From Planctomycetota bacterium (lineage in GTDB: Bacteria; Planctomycetota; PUPC01; JACPCR01), in the NCBI GenBank assembly GCA_027625095.1, contig JAQBXN010000039.1:1-59012 (forward strand): DNA of 59,012 bases, written 5' to 3'. The position numbers and the translations under genes were made by a program. The notes beneath the pieces were generated by a model. That model was not told the origin of the DNA. It was given only the letters and a program-made list of their open reading frames with translations, and did no database searches. Below are positions 8,974-17,611 of this stretch, in pieces (positions within the stretch are counted from its first letter, which is position 1; every line of letters starts with the position of its first letter).

Positions 8974-9459
8974 ATGAATTCCAACCACGCCGAGACCTCT
9001 TCGCCACGTCGCCCATCGGAATTACCTGTGCTCGTCAGCGCGTGCCTGCTGGGTGTTCACTGCCGATACGATGGGAGCACGAATCCGTGTTCGGAGCTTG
9101 CGGCAAAGATTGGCTCAAGGGCTGTCATTCCCATTTGTCCTGAAGAGTTCGGGGGCCTTTCTACTCCGAGGCCTGCGGCCGAATGTTGCGGAGGAACTGG
9201 TGCGGATGTGCTGACTGGAAACGCGAAAATCCTGGTGAAGGAATCAGGAAAGGATGTCACCGAGCAGTTCCTTTCCGGCGCCCATGAGGCTCTGAGACTG
9301 GCAAGAAAGTTCGGTGCGGATTCAGCGCTGCTGAAGAGTAAGAGCCCTTCCTGTGGTTGTGGAAAGGTATACAGAGACGGGCAACTCGTTAACGGGGATG
9401 GCGTTACAGCGGCGTTGCTGAAGAGGGCGGGTATCGCGGTCGAGGCGATCGACGCATAA
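8974..9459 (+). CDS. DUF523 family protein
   Basis: 161-aa cytosolic protein of the DUF523 (YbbK-like) family. Signatures: PVLVSACLLGVHCRYDGS near the N-terminus, VIPICPEEFGGLSTPRPAAE, and LLKSKSPSCGCGKVYRDG, with conserved cysteines that suggest metal or sulfur chemistry. The molecular function is unsettled. AGGA lies about eight bases before the ATG. It is transcribed divergently from the Nramp-like gene and convergently with the aldolase gene, so it probably forms its own transcription unit. Confidence 0.9.
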   Translation: MNSNHAETSSPRRPSELPVLVSACLLGVHCRYDGSTNPCSELAAKIGSRAVIPICPEEFGGLSTPRPAAECCGGTGADVLTGNAKILVKESGKDVTEQFLSGAHEALRLARKFGADSALLKSKSPSCGCGKVYRDGQLVNGDGVTAALLKRAGIAVEAIDA

Positions 9460-9552
9460 CTCTTCCCGCGGCATTTGGCAGTAACCAGAGAGTGTTCCAT
9501 TCTTACTCTCAGGGCTGCCTCTAGCCGCATTCAAATCTCCATCTGAATCTCA

Positions 9553-10317
9553 CTACTTACCCAAGGCCACCCTGACGGCTTTGGCGTTCTCAGCGGCGGC
9601 CTCTGCGAGGGCACGTAAGTCTCCGAACTGCGGCAGGTATTGAAAGCCCATCTCCGCCATGTGCCTCACTTCTTCCGGATTGCGACAAAGAATGCCAGTG
9701 GGCGTGCCGGCAGTTCTCCCAGCCTCGACAATTTTGCGCAGAGCTTCCTCGTGCACAGGGCCGCGATCCGGATAGCAGCCCATTGAGATTGCAAGGTCGC
9801 CCGGCCCCACGAAACCGCAATCCACCCCTGGTACGCTGAGGATCTCTTCCGCCCGTTCTACCGCTTCCTTCGTCTCTATCATCACGATGCAGGCGATCTG
9901 CCGGCATGACTCTGCTAAGAAAGCGTCTTCACCATAAAAGAGAAGGCGGCTCCCGCCCAGTGAGCGCTCTCCTTCCGGAGGTGGCCGCATGGCTGCGACC
10001 GCGGCTTCCGCTTCCTCTCGCGAATTCACCAGGGGGATGATGACTCCCATAGCACCCATATCCAGAGCCCGGCTGATGAATCCAACCTCGTTCCGTACGA
10101 CTCGGGCAATCGGTACAGTCGAAGTATTGAGAAAGATCTGCATGCCCTGCAGAAGGGTGTGTTCGTGCCAGTACCCGTGCTGCATATCCATTACGACCGT
10201 GTCAAAAAAGTCGCCCTGGGCGAAGATTTCAGCAGCAATGGGAGAGCCCATCGTCAACCAGGAGCCCGTGGCAACCTCACCATTAGAAAGTTTTTCCAAG
10301 AAGGTGTTTGTACGCAT
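9553..10317 (-). CDS. HpcH/HpaI family class II aldolase
   Basis: 254-aa TIM-barrel enzyme related to 2-keto-3-deoxyglucarate and 4-hydroxy-2-oxoheptanedioate aldolases, which cleave 2-oxo acids to pyruvate and an aldehyde with a divalent metal. Seen: the N-terminal GSWLTMGSPIAAEIFAQGDFFDTVVMDMQHG, ALDMGAMGVIIPLVNSREEAEAAV, the metal-binding Glu in MIETKEAVERAEEI and the Asp in CGFVGPGDLAISMG. Its length matches the family. No partner catabolic gene is adjacent, and the substrate cannot be named from sequence. Sugar-acid breakdown would fit the many carbohydrate genes in the window. Confidence 0.9.
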   Translation of the reverse strand: MRTNTFLEKLSNGEVATGSWLTMGSPIAAEIFAQGDFFDTVVMDMQHGYWHEHTLLQGMQIFLNTSTVPIARVVRNEVGFISRALDMGAMGVIIPLVNSREEAEAAVAAMRPPPEGERSLGGSRLLFYGEDAFLAESCRQIACIVMIETKEAVERAEEILSVPGVDCGFVGPGDLAISMGCYPDRGPVHEEALRKIVEAGRTAGTPTGILCRNPEEVRHMAEMGFQYLPQFGDLRALAEAAAENAKAVRVALGK

Positions 10318-10730
10318 TTGAAGATGTCCGAAATGGAGAACGACTGACTAACCCGGCAGGCATATTACTCAGTGCTGCCAGGAATCCACAACCGGTGAGA
10401 TGTTCATCCCGTCCGGGATGCATATAAGTGCAAGGTGGCGGACGGATTCGTAAGAAATCGGGGCTTGATCCTTCCGGCAACTGAAGTCTTGTGACTTTGG
10501 AAACAGTTTGTGAGAACTGCTCTCCAGGGAGGCCATTGAAGATCAGAACATTCAGAAAGTTGCATTTGTATCACAAAATCCTGCCTACCATCTGTAGAGC
10601 TCAGAGTCCAACTACATACAACATTTGAGTAGACTCCAGCCAATTTCGAAGAGGCCATTATTTCCATAACTTGTTTATTTGGAATACTTAAATCCAAGTA
10701 AATCAACTGCATGAAAACCAAATAATTTCA
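10318..10730. other. Gene-free stretch upstream of a long leader
   Basis: About 410 bp without a credible gene. The right part is visibly richer in A and T than the flanking genes. Short open frames here lack ribosome sites and family motifs. It presumably contains the promoter of the minus-strand aldolase gene, but no clear -35/-10 pair was recognised for it. Confidence 0.5.
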
Positions 10731-10758
10731 TTGACGCCCCATAGGTTGTCGTTATAAT
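10731..10758 (+). promoter_or_regulatory. Sigma-70-type promoter
   Basis: TTGACG at 10731-10736 and a perfect TATAAT at 10753-10758 are separated by 16 bp. Transcription would begin near 10765 and run rightwards, about 640 nt before the Gfo/Idh start codon. The box match is among the best in the window. Confidence 0.7.
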
Positions 10759-10763
10759 CCGCC

Positions 10764-11404
10764 GGACTACAACATTTAGATACAAATCTGGGGATTTGCT
10801 TCCCTGGAGTTCCATTCAGGCTTGAAGTCTGGGACTTGTACCTTAAATACATACTCTTACCTGACTATCTAAGAGGACTCAGGTAACACTCGATGTAATT
10901 TTGATTTCCTGTCGCGCACGAGTCCGGGACGACTCCGCCCATCAGTCTCTCGGGCTCTATAAATCCTCAGCAACCTCTCCCTGCTGAGGTGACCTTCGGT
11001 GATGCCAGTCACTTGGGGGTTGGCCAGTAAGGTGAAGGGATTCACTGGTTTCTGGCTAAGTCGGTTCAGCCCTCCGTACCATGGTGCAGCGCCCCGGCCT
11101 TACAGCCTGGGGCGCTGCACTCCTGCCTTGCGTCGCGCGGTGCAAAGCGGCGGGGTTATACATCAACACATGATCGGGATCGACATATGAAACGCATGTG
11201 TATGCGTTCAACGTGAGGATGTTGGTGGAGATCACCTTCGATAAAGAGTAAAGACTTACTTTGGAAATTCTGCGCGTAGCACTTGTACTCTTGGTTAGGC
11301 CGGAGGCCGCGGCAGGAAGCAAACCCTATAAGAGGGGTGCGGTTTTCCAGATGGGACAATAGATTATTTCATTCTATTTCAGCAACTTACGATAAGAGGA
11401 GTCA
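10764..11404 (+). promoter_or_regulatory. Long hairpin-rich 5' leader or non-coding RNA candidate
   Basis: No protein gene is supported here. The transcript expected from the promoter at 10731 would contain a series of inverted repeats: TTACCTGA/TCAGGTAA (10857-10864 with 10879-10886), GAGTC/GACTC (10920-10924 with 10931-10935), CCTCAGC/GCTGAGG (10965-10971 with 10983-10989), and a perfect 12-bp stem GTGCAGCGCCCC/GGGGCGCTGCAC (11084-11095 with 11109-11120). None is followed by a T-run, so they are not simple terminators. I could not match the region to tmRNA, RNase P RNA, 6S RNA, a SAM riboswitch or a cobalamin riboswitch by eye. It ends just before the AGAGGAG site of the next gene. Confidence 0.45.
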
Positions 11405-11407
11405 GTG

Positions 11408-12415
11408 ATGAAGGGTATTTTAGTAGGCCTTGGTGGCCGGGCGCGGAGCTGGGTTAACTGCAGCGCAGATAAAGATATCGAGTTCGACGCGTTTGTAGAG
11501 CCTTCGGAAGCGCAGAAGAAGAGCTTTGTCGAGCAGTACAAAGTTCCGGAAGACAGGATTTTTAGCTCATTGTCTGAAGCGATTGAGAAATCTGATGCTC
11601 AGTTTGTGATGGATATCACGCCTCCCCACATTCATGAGGCGGTCGCACTTGAGGCATTTGAAGCCGGCCTTCACGTGATCGGCGAAAAGCCCTTGAGTGA
11701 TGACTTGAATGCGGCCAAACGCATGGTCGCCGCAGCAAAAAAAGCGGGTTTAGTCCACATGATCACCCAGAATTACCGTTTCGGCGGCATGCCCCGCACA
11801 ACACATCGCCTTCTCAAAGAAGGTGTCATTGGCGAGCCGGAGCAGGTGATGGTGACTTTCTTTATGAGCTGGGCCGACAGCCCGGGCAGCCATTATGTGA
11901 CTCAGCCTTACATGCTGATCAAGGACATGGGGGTCCATCACTTTGATCTTCTTCGATACATCCTTGATCGTGACGCGGAATCCGTTTTAGCGCATACGTG
12001 GAATCCGTCCTGGGGCTGGCACAAAGGGGACGCTTCCCACACGGCCATTTTTAAAATGTCGGGCGGGTTGATTGCCACACATCACGCCCTTGGCTGTTCC
12101 AAAGGCCACCGCACCACCTACAACGGTGACTGGCATATTGCCGGCAGCGAAGGAAGCATTACCTGGGAGGGTTCGCAGGTATTCATCACTCACGGCCACA
12201 AGACCGCAAAGCCTGGCCGCGAAGAAGTGAAGCTCGATGTGCTGGCCGAAGACGGGCAGAAGAGCATCCTTACCGAGTTCATCTCCTCCATCGAAGATGG
12301 CCGCGCACCAGAGTGTAACAGCGAGGACAACCTGAAATCGCTGGTGATGACCTTTGCTACCGTGGAGAGCGCGATTCAGCAGAAGTTTGTGGATGTTGCG
12401 CCGATGCTCGATTGA
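11408..12415 (+). CDS. Gfo/Idh/MocA family oxidoreductase
   Basis: NAD(P)-dependent dehydrogenase family acting on sugars, inositols and their derivatives. 335 aa. The N-terminal Rossmann domain begins KGILVGLGGRARSWVN and holds the family motif GEKPLSDDLNAAKRMVAAAKK, which includes the catalytic lysine of EKP. The C-terminal half, with MGVHHFDLLRYIL, carries the substrate site. The start is ATG at 11408 with AGAGGAG six bases upstream; a GTG three bases earlier is less likely. It has no signal peptide, so it is cytosolic. A strong terminator lies 25 bp after its stop, making a one-gene unit behind the long leader. The substrate is unknown. Confidence 0.9.
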   Translation: MKGILVGLGGRARSWVNCSADKDIEFDAFVEPSEAQKKSFVEQYKVPEDRIFSSLSEAIEKSDAQFVMDITPPHIHEAVALEAFEAGLHVIGEKPLSDDLNAAKRMVAAAKKAGLVHMITQNYRFGGMPRTTHRLLKEGVIGEPEQVMVTFFMSWADSPGSHYVTQPYMLIKDMGVHHFDLLRYILDRDAESVLAHTWNPSWGWHKGDASHTAIFKMSGGLIATHHALGCSKGHRTTYNGDWHIAGSEGSITWEGSQVFITHGHKTAKPGREEVKLDVLAEDGQKSILTEFISSIEDGRAPECNSEDNLKSLVMTFATVESAIQQKFVDVAPMLD

Positions 12416-12440
12416 GCTGTTGGATCTCAGAAACAAATAA

Positions 12441-12474
12441 AGCCTCAGCGAGATTACTCGCTGGGGCTTTTTTT
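12441..12474 (+). terminator. Rho-independent terminator
   Basis: Stem AGCCTCAGCGAG / CTCGCTGGGGCT (one G-T pair), loop ATTA, followed by seven T. It ends the Gfo/Idh transcript. Confidence 0.92.
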
Positions 12475-12680
12475 CTCATACCCTTTAACTCAGAAGGTTG
12501 AGGCGGCCGCGCAGGCCATTTCAAGAGGTAGAAAGCAGAGCGATAAATACATGTCGCAATAGCTCCAGTTGCCCCCAGAAGACGACAGCACTGCCTCTGT
12601 TGCCTACAATGCAAACCTGACGAGAATGCAAGTATTACTGCCGTTCGGCGGGAGTGTAGCTGACCCAATTGCCAATAGAC

Positions 12681-14969
12681 ATGGTTTCACAATTCCTTCG
12701 CAGAGATCCAGTCCGTCTGATTCCGCAGTCGCTGCTGATTGGGCTCATAGCGTTCTCTGGCCCAGCGATCTCGGCGTCATTCAAAGACATCGTCCAGGAA
12801 TATATTGGCGATGGGCTTGAGTTGGCTATCACACCCACGCCGCAGCAGTCGAAGTTTTCGGATGAGATGTTTGAGATCGGCCCGGTGCAGATCATCATGC
12901 CTCCCGGCGAATACGGCGCGCCGACTACCATCCAAACCCAGGCAAAGACCCTCTTCGATGGCAGCCTCGGGAAAACTCCGTTCCGCATCCTGGTAGGAAA
13001 TTCGAACCGAAATCCTGAAACTCGGAAGGTCATCGGCAAACTCCAATTCCCCTCCGGTGTGGAAAAGTACGGTGAGGAGGCCTATCAGCTTTATGCTGGA
13101 AAGGACCCATCCGAACCAGACAGTTCGCTGATCATTCTCGCCGGGAATTCTCCCGCAGGTGATTTCTGGGCATTGCAGAGTCTGGCGCAGGTCGTCGCTG
13201 AAAAGAATGGCATCAAATACGTCCGCGGCGCGGCCATCGCCGACTGGCCGATGTTCCCAAAACGGGGCAATAAACGGCCCCGGGTCTGGGAGCACCGTTT
13301 CAAAGCCAACTACATGTGGGTTTACCGTTCCGACAAAAAATTTGTGGATGTTTTCAGAACAAAAGGGGCCTGGGTCTACGCCCCGAAAGCTATTGACCTT
13401 GCCGATCCGGAATGGCAGCCAACGATTGTGACTTCGGCAAAGCAGGCTTTTGAAAACGGCATCCGTGAATTTGTTGTCAAATACGATGACACCCCAAGGT
13501 CGATGACCCCGGCAACAGGTGAGATGTTCGGAGGGAATTACTTTGCGGCACAGGTGAAGTTCCTCACCTCGATGTTCAACACAATCAAGTCGTGGGATGA
13601 GCGTTGCGACGTTTTCTTTATGCCCCAGCCATATTGGACGAACGCTTTCGATCTTCAGGAGTACGGCGACGGATTGAAAAAGGCCGGAGGTCTTCCGCCA
13701 GGTATGGGGTTGAGCTTCTGCGGCCAGGAAGTCATTTCGACAAAAATCCCACTCGAATGCGTCACCAAGGCTCAAGAGGTGCTGGGACTCACCGGGCACA
13801 AGGCACAGATTTACGACAATTACCCGAGGGGCGGTGATTTCAGTGCCTATCAGGATCGTGACCCAGATCTGTGGAATACCGTCGAATGCATCTTCCCGGA
13901 ACGAGGCACGCCAATCAGCCGTGCGACGGTTTACGATTATCTTTGGAACCCCGGGGCATACGATCCGGAACGTTCACTCAAGCTCGCCTGCCGTGAGTTT
14001 GCCGGCCGCCGGCCTGATGCCTACCGGGCGCTTTACGATTATGTGACCACCTGGAATCGTGAGCGCAATGCCGCGGCATTCATGTCCAATGCGGATGCCG
14101 GGAAACAACTGCCCGCCTCCGCCAGGATGCTGCGCGAAAAATACGAAGCTCTCGAAAAGATCATGAAGCCGGAATCGGTTGAAGGCGAAAACAGATCGCT
14201 TGCCACGGAATCCGGACTCCTGACCAGTTTTCTTCACGGTGAAAACTGGGGCGAGAGCGCGGCTCTGGATGAAAGGGAAAAATACAATCCTCTGATGATT
14301 CGCCACGGCTACCGTGAGGCCAGGGCCCGCCGGCGAACCGGACCGATTGCCATTGATGGTAGTCTGGATGAGCAAGCATGGAACGCCGCGGAAGTCATGA
14401 CCGACTTCTCCTATTTTCGGCAGCTCGGCCCAACGGAGAAAAACGCCAATCCCGCCGCCCCGGTCGCCGCGGCAGACGAACAGTCCGAAGTGCGCGTGCT
14501 TTATGATGACGAATATCTTTTTGTCGGCGCGCTTCTCAAATATGCCAAGCCACCTCAATTGCCGAACTGGGGAAAGGAACACAAAGCCGGCGACAGGGCA
14601 CTGTATGCCTGGCGGGTACCGGGCATGGAAATTTGTATCGACCCGGAACGAGATCGTGATAGCTACTTCCAAATCATGCCTAATCTCCAAGGCTGGTTTT
14701 GTGAACTGCATTACGCGGGTTTCGGCTCAAAGCAGGGCGCCGGCGGCTGGTGGCATTCGGGCTTGGATTTCAAGGCCGCGGTCGGTGAGACCTCGGGCGT
14801 TCTTGAGATTCGGATTCCTCTAAAAAGCCTCGGCGATCTGCCAAAACCGGGGGATCGCTGGGGCATGCAGCTCTGCCGCAACCTGAACGGCGCTTCGACC
14901 TGGAGCTACATGTTCGAGTTTTTTGGGTTCCGGTATCCCATGCACTTCGGCACGTTGATATTCGAATGA
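12681..14969 (+). CDS. Secreted GH84-like beta-N-acetylglucosaminidase-type protein with CBM9-like tail
   Basis: 762 aa from the ATG at 12681; the TTG four codons earlier is less likely. An N-terminal export signal (LIPQSLLIGLIAFSGPAISA) is followed by a GH20b/GH84-N-like domain with IILAGNSPAGDFWALQSLAQVV (about residues 20-180). The catalytic barrel contains two neighbouring aspartates in VKYDDTPRSM (about residues 269-270), as expected for substrate-assisted hexosaminidases of family GH84. The last 200 residues are CBM9-like: GPIAIDGSLDEQAWNAA .. LEIRIPLKSLGDLPKPGDRWGMQLCRNL. It probably acts on N-acetyl-hexosamine polymers or glycoproteins outside the cytoplasm. It precedes waaA by 28 bp, perhaps by chance. 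GH84 membership is inferred from motifs only. Confidence 0.75.
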   Translation: MVSQFLRRDPVRLIPQSLLIGLIAFSGPAISASFKDIVQEYIGDGLELAITPTPQQSKFSDEMFEIGPVQIIMPPGEYGAPTTIQTQAKTLFDGSLGKTPFRILVGNSNRNPETRKVIGKLQFPSGVEKYGEEAYQLYAGKDPSEPDSSLIILAGNSPAGDFWALQSLAQVVAEKNGIKYVRGAAIADWPMFPKRGNKRPRVWEHRFKANYMWVYRSDKKFVDVFRTKGAWVYAPKAIDLADPEWQPTIVTSAKQAFENGIREFVVKYDDTPRSMTPATGEMFGGNYFAAQVKFLTSMFNTIKSWDERCDVFFMPQPYWTNAFDLQEYGDGLKKAGGLPPGMGLSFCGQEVISTKIPLECVTKAQEVLGLTGHKAQIYDNYPRGGDFSAYQDRDPDLWNTVECIFPERGTPISRATVYDYLWNPGAYDPERSLKLACREFAGRRPDAYRALYDYVTTWNRERNAAAFMSNADAGKQLPASARMLREKYEALEKIMKPESVEGENRSLATESGLLTSFLHGENWGESAALDEREKYNPLMIRHGYREARARRRTGPIAIDGSLDEQAWNAAEVMTDFSYFRQLGPTEKNANPAAPVAAADEQSEVRVLYDDEYLFVGALLKYAKPPQLPNWGKEHKAGDRALYAWRVPGMEICIDPERDRDSYFQIMPNLQGWFCELHYAGFGSKQGAGGWWHSGLDFKAAVGETSGVLEIRIPLKSLGDLPKPGDRWGMQLCRNLNGASTWSYMFEFFGFRYPMHFGTLIFE

Positions 14970-14997
14970 CGGCGCAAACGTTTTTCCTCTGGCCTAT

Positions 14998-16317
14998 ATG
15001 TCTTCGACTGAATCGTTTCGACCCCTTCTTCTTGACCTTGCGTACAGCGCCGGATTGCTCGCTGCCAGCCCGTTCCTCGCTTTCAAGATGCACACTTCGG
15101 AACGCTATCGTTCCGGATGGAAGGAGCGGTTTGGCGATATCCCGATTCGTGGGGGCGGCCAGCCATGCCTCTGGATTCACGCGGCGTCGGTTGGCGAGGT
15201 GCAGGCCGCCCGGCCGCTTGTAGCGGAATGCCAACAACGATTTCCGAATCTCGAGATCGCCATTTCCACGCAAACGCAGACCGGCCAGGAAATGGCCCGC
15301 AGGACATTGCCGGAATGCATTTCCTTCTATTATCCACTCGACCTTTCACCCATTGTGCGACGCGCTCTCGACCGTATTCGGCCAGACTGCATTGCGCTTG
15401 TTGAGAGGGAAATCTGGCCAAACTTCACATCTGTCGCCAAGTCACGCGGCATTCCGGTAGTTCAGGTAAACAGCCGTTTGAGTTCGTCTTCGTTGAAGGG
15501 CTATCGCTGGCTGTATCCCGTCATCGGCAAAACTTTACAGTCGATAGACCACTTCATCGTTCAGTCGGAGGAGTATGCTGAACGGCTTCGCCAACTGGCC
15601 ATCCACGAAAAAAGAATCCAGGTGGCCGGGAACCTCAAATACGATGGGATTCCAACCACTATCGATTCATCCGAGGTGGATCGACTGCGGAAAGAGACCG
15701 GCATCAGAGCCAATACACCGGTCTGGGTGTGTGGGAGCATTCATCCGCAAGAGGTATCGGTTGCCATCCGGGCCTGGCGGCAGTGCCTGGCTGAAACACC
15801 TGAAGTCCAGTTGCTGCTTGCACCGCGGCATATGGAGAAGATCACGGATATCGAAAGAGACTTGCGGGCTCTCGGTGTGGCACACGTTCGGAAAACAGAA
15901 AAGTCACGAGGTGACCTGCCGGAAAAGACGGTTCTTATCGCGGACACCATGGGTGAGCTTAGAGGCATTTACGCCCTGGCAACCGTGGTGTTCGTAGGAG
16001 GCACGTTCAATGAGGTGGGGGGGCACAATCTCATCGAGCCGGCGGCGTTTGGAAAACCGGTTCTGTTTGGCCCACACATCCATGCCCAGAGCGCGGATGC
16101 CAGCGCTCTGGTCGCCGCCGGAGGGGCGGAACAGTGCCAGACAGAGGAGATGTTGGCGAAACAGTTGCGCCGCCTGTTTAATGACCGCGCTCATGCGGAA
16201 AGCATGGGTTTAAGGGCTCAGGAGGTCATTCTGAGCAATACGGGGGCGGCAAGAAAAACCGTCGACATTATCGCACCATACCTGACAATTGGGGAAACCA
16301 TCGATGAGCAACCGTAA
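14998..16317 (+). CDS. waaA: 3-deoxy-D-manno-octulosonic acid transferase WaaA
   Basis: Inner-membrane glycosyltransferase adding Kdo from CMP-Kdo to lipid IVA, which implies an LPS-type outer membrane. 439 aa, normal for the family. Seen: [17 protein letters not shown] near the N-terminus, [25 protein letters not shown], the acceptor-side [11 protein letters not shown], and the donor-side [26 protein letters not shown]. An N-terminal hydrophobic segment ([16 protein letters not shown]) anchors it. Its stop overlaps the metK start by 14 bp in another frame, so the two are co-transcribed. Confidence 0.95.
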   Translation: MSSTESFRPLLLDLAYSAGLLAASPFLAFKMHTSERYRSGWKERFGDIPIRGGGQPCLWIHAASVGEVQAARPLVAECQQRFPNLEIAISTQTQTGQEMARRTLPECISFYYPLDLSPIVRRALDRIRPDCIALVEREIWPNFTSVAKSRGIPVVQVNSRLSSSSLKGYRWLYPVIGKTLQSIDHFIVQSEEYAERLRQLAIHEKRIQVAGNLKYDGIPTTIDSSEVDRLRKETGIRANTPVWVCGSIHPQEVSVAIRAWRQCLAETPEVQLLLAPRHMEKITDIERDLRALGVAHVRKTEKSRGDLPEKTVLIADTMGELRGIYALATVVFVGGTFNEVGGHNLIEPAAFGKPVLFGPHIHAQSADASALVAAGGAEQCQTEEMLAKQLRRLFNDRAHAESMGLRAQEVILSNTGAARKTVDIIAPYLTIGETIDEQP

Positions 16318-17476
16318 ACGCTCACTTTTCACATCTGAGTCAGTGTCCATGGGGCATCCGGACAAGGTTTCAGACCAGATTTCGGATGCCATCCTTGACG
16401 CTCTTTTCGAACAGGACAATCAATCCCGTGTGGCGTGTGAGACGCTTGTTAATACGGGGCTGGTCGTGGTCTCCGGTGAAATTACCACCAAAGCAGTCAT
16501 CGATGTACCGGATATCGTGCGGCGCACCATCAAGCGTATCGGATATGACGATTCCACCATGGGATTCGATTACAAGTGTTGCGCAGTGATGGTCTCGCTT
16601 GACCGCCAATCTGCTGACATTTCCCAGGGTGTTACCGCCGATGAAAGCCTGCACCGGCGGCAGGGCGCGGGCGACCAGGGAATGATGTTCGGTTTCGCCT
16701 GCCGAGAGACCCCGGAACTGATGCCGCTGCCGATTTCCCTGGCGCACAAACTCGTCGCCAAACTGGCCACGGCGAGGCAGACGGGAACTCTGGCTTATCT
16801 GCGGCCTGACGGCAAATCCCAGGTAACCATCGAATATGCCAACGGCGAACCCAAACGTGTTCATACGGTTGTCATTTCCAACCAGCATGACGAAGACGTC
16901 GACCATAAGACACTGCGGGATGACATCATCAAAAAGATCATCAAAGAAACTATCCCCGACGGACTGCTGGACGACGATACGATTTACCACGTCAACCCCA
17001 CGGGCCGTTTCGTTGTTGGCGGGCCGCACGGTGACTGCGGCCTTACCGGGCGTAAAATCATCGTCGATACCTACGGCGGGCGCGGCCGGCACGGTGGTGG
17101 CGCATTTTCCGGAAAAGATCCGTCCAAGGTGGATCGAAGCGCCGCCTATGCCGCACGCTGGGTGGCCAAGAATATCATCGCCGCAGGGCTCGCCGATATC
17201 TGTGAAATCCAGCTTTCCTATGCCATTGGAGTCGCCGATCCAGTGTCTTTGCTGGTCTCTACCGAAGGCACCGCGAAGATCTCCGAAGAGAAGATCGAGG
17301 ACATTGTCAAAGATCACTTCGACCTGACACCGAGCGGAATTATTTCAGCCCTCGACCTGCGGCGTCCCATCTATGAAAAGACCGCCTATCACGGCCACTT
17401 TGGCCGGGAAGACCAGGGCTTCACATGGGAATTGACCAACAAGGCAGACGAACTGAGGAAGGCGGCAGGGCTTTAG
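16304..17476 (+). CDS. metK: S-adenosylmethionine synthetase
   Basis: Makes SAM from methionine and ATP. 390 aa from the ATG at 16304, which has GGGGAAA about eight bases upstream; a TTG five codons earlier overlaps waaA more. Landmarks: [24 protein letters not shown] (ATP and methionine site), [34 protein letters not shown] (P-loop-like), [22 protein letters not shown] and [16 protein letters not shown] at the end. All are intact. It forms a SAM-cycle pair with ahcY, 135 bp downstream. Confidence 0.97.
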   Translation: MSNRKRSLFTSESVSMGHPDKVSDQISDAILDALFEQDNQSRVACETLVNTGLVVVSGEITTKAVIDVPDIVRRTIKRIGYDDSTMGFDYKCCAVMVSLDRQSADISQGVTADESLHRRQGAGDQGMMFGFACRETPELMPLPISLAHKLVAKLATARQTGTLAYLRPDGKSQVTIEYANGEPKRVHTVVISNQHDEDVDHKTLRDDIIKKIIKETIPDGLLDDDTIYHVNPTGRFVVGGPHGDCGLTGRKIIVDTYGGRGRHGGGAFSGKDPSKVDRSAAYAARWVAKNIIAAGLADICEIQLSYAIGVADPVSLLVSTEGTAKISEEKIEDIVKDHFDLTPSGIISALDLRRPIYEKTAYHGHFGREDQGFTWELTNKADELRKAAGL

Positions 17477-17485
17477 ATCACAGGA

Positions 17486-17560
17486 GTTGGAGTAACGACT
17501 TTAGCCGGGTTCTTCGCCAGTGCGATGCCGCCCAAATCCGGCTAAAGCCGTTACTCCAAC
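17486..17560. repeat. 23-bp inverted repeat between metK and ahcY (REP-like)
   Basis: Arms 17486-17508 and 17538-17560 are reverse complements with one mismatch (left arm begins GTTGGAGTAACG; right arm ends CGTTACTCCAAC), with a 29-nt loop. No T-run follows. It could fold strongly in RNA, or be a member of a dispersed palindromic repeat family. A partial look-alike, TTACGGCTTAAAGCC, lies near 27345. Confidence 0.85.
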
Positions 17561-17611
17561 GCAGAGAGCCAACTCACTTATTACTCACTACTCAACTTGG
17601 GAATTGCACCA

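Noticed and set aside
11061..11083. TTC-containing segment ending ACCA, reminiscent of a tRNA 3' end
   Set aside because: The T-stem does not pair and no acceptor or anticodon stem can be drawn.
10999..11190. 63-codon open frame in the long leader
   Set aside because: No Shine-Dalgarno site, and it spans the perfect GC-rich hairpin; better explained as RNA structure.
12777..13799. 340-codon minus-strand open frame
   Set aside because: Antisense to the GH84-like gene; no recognisable features.
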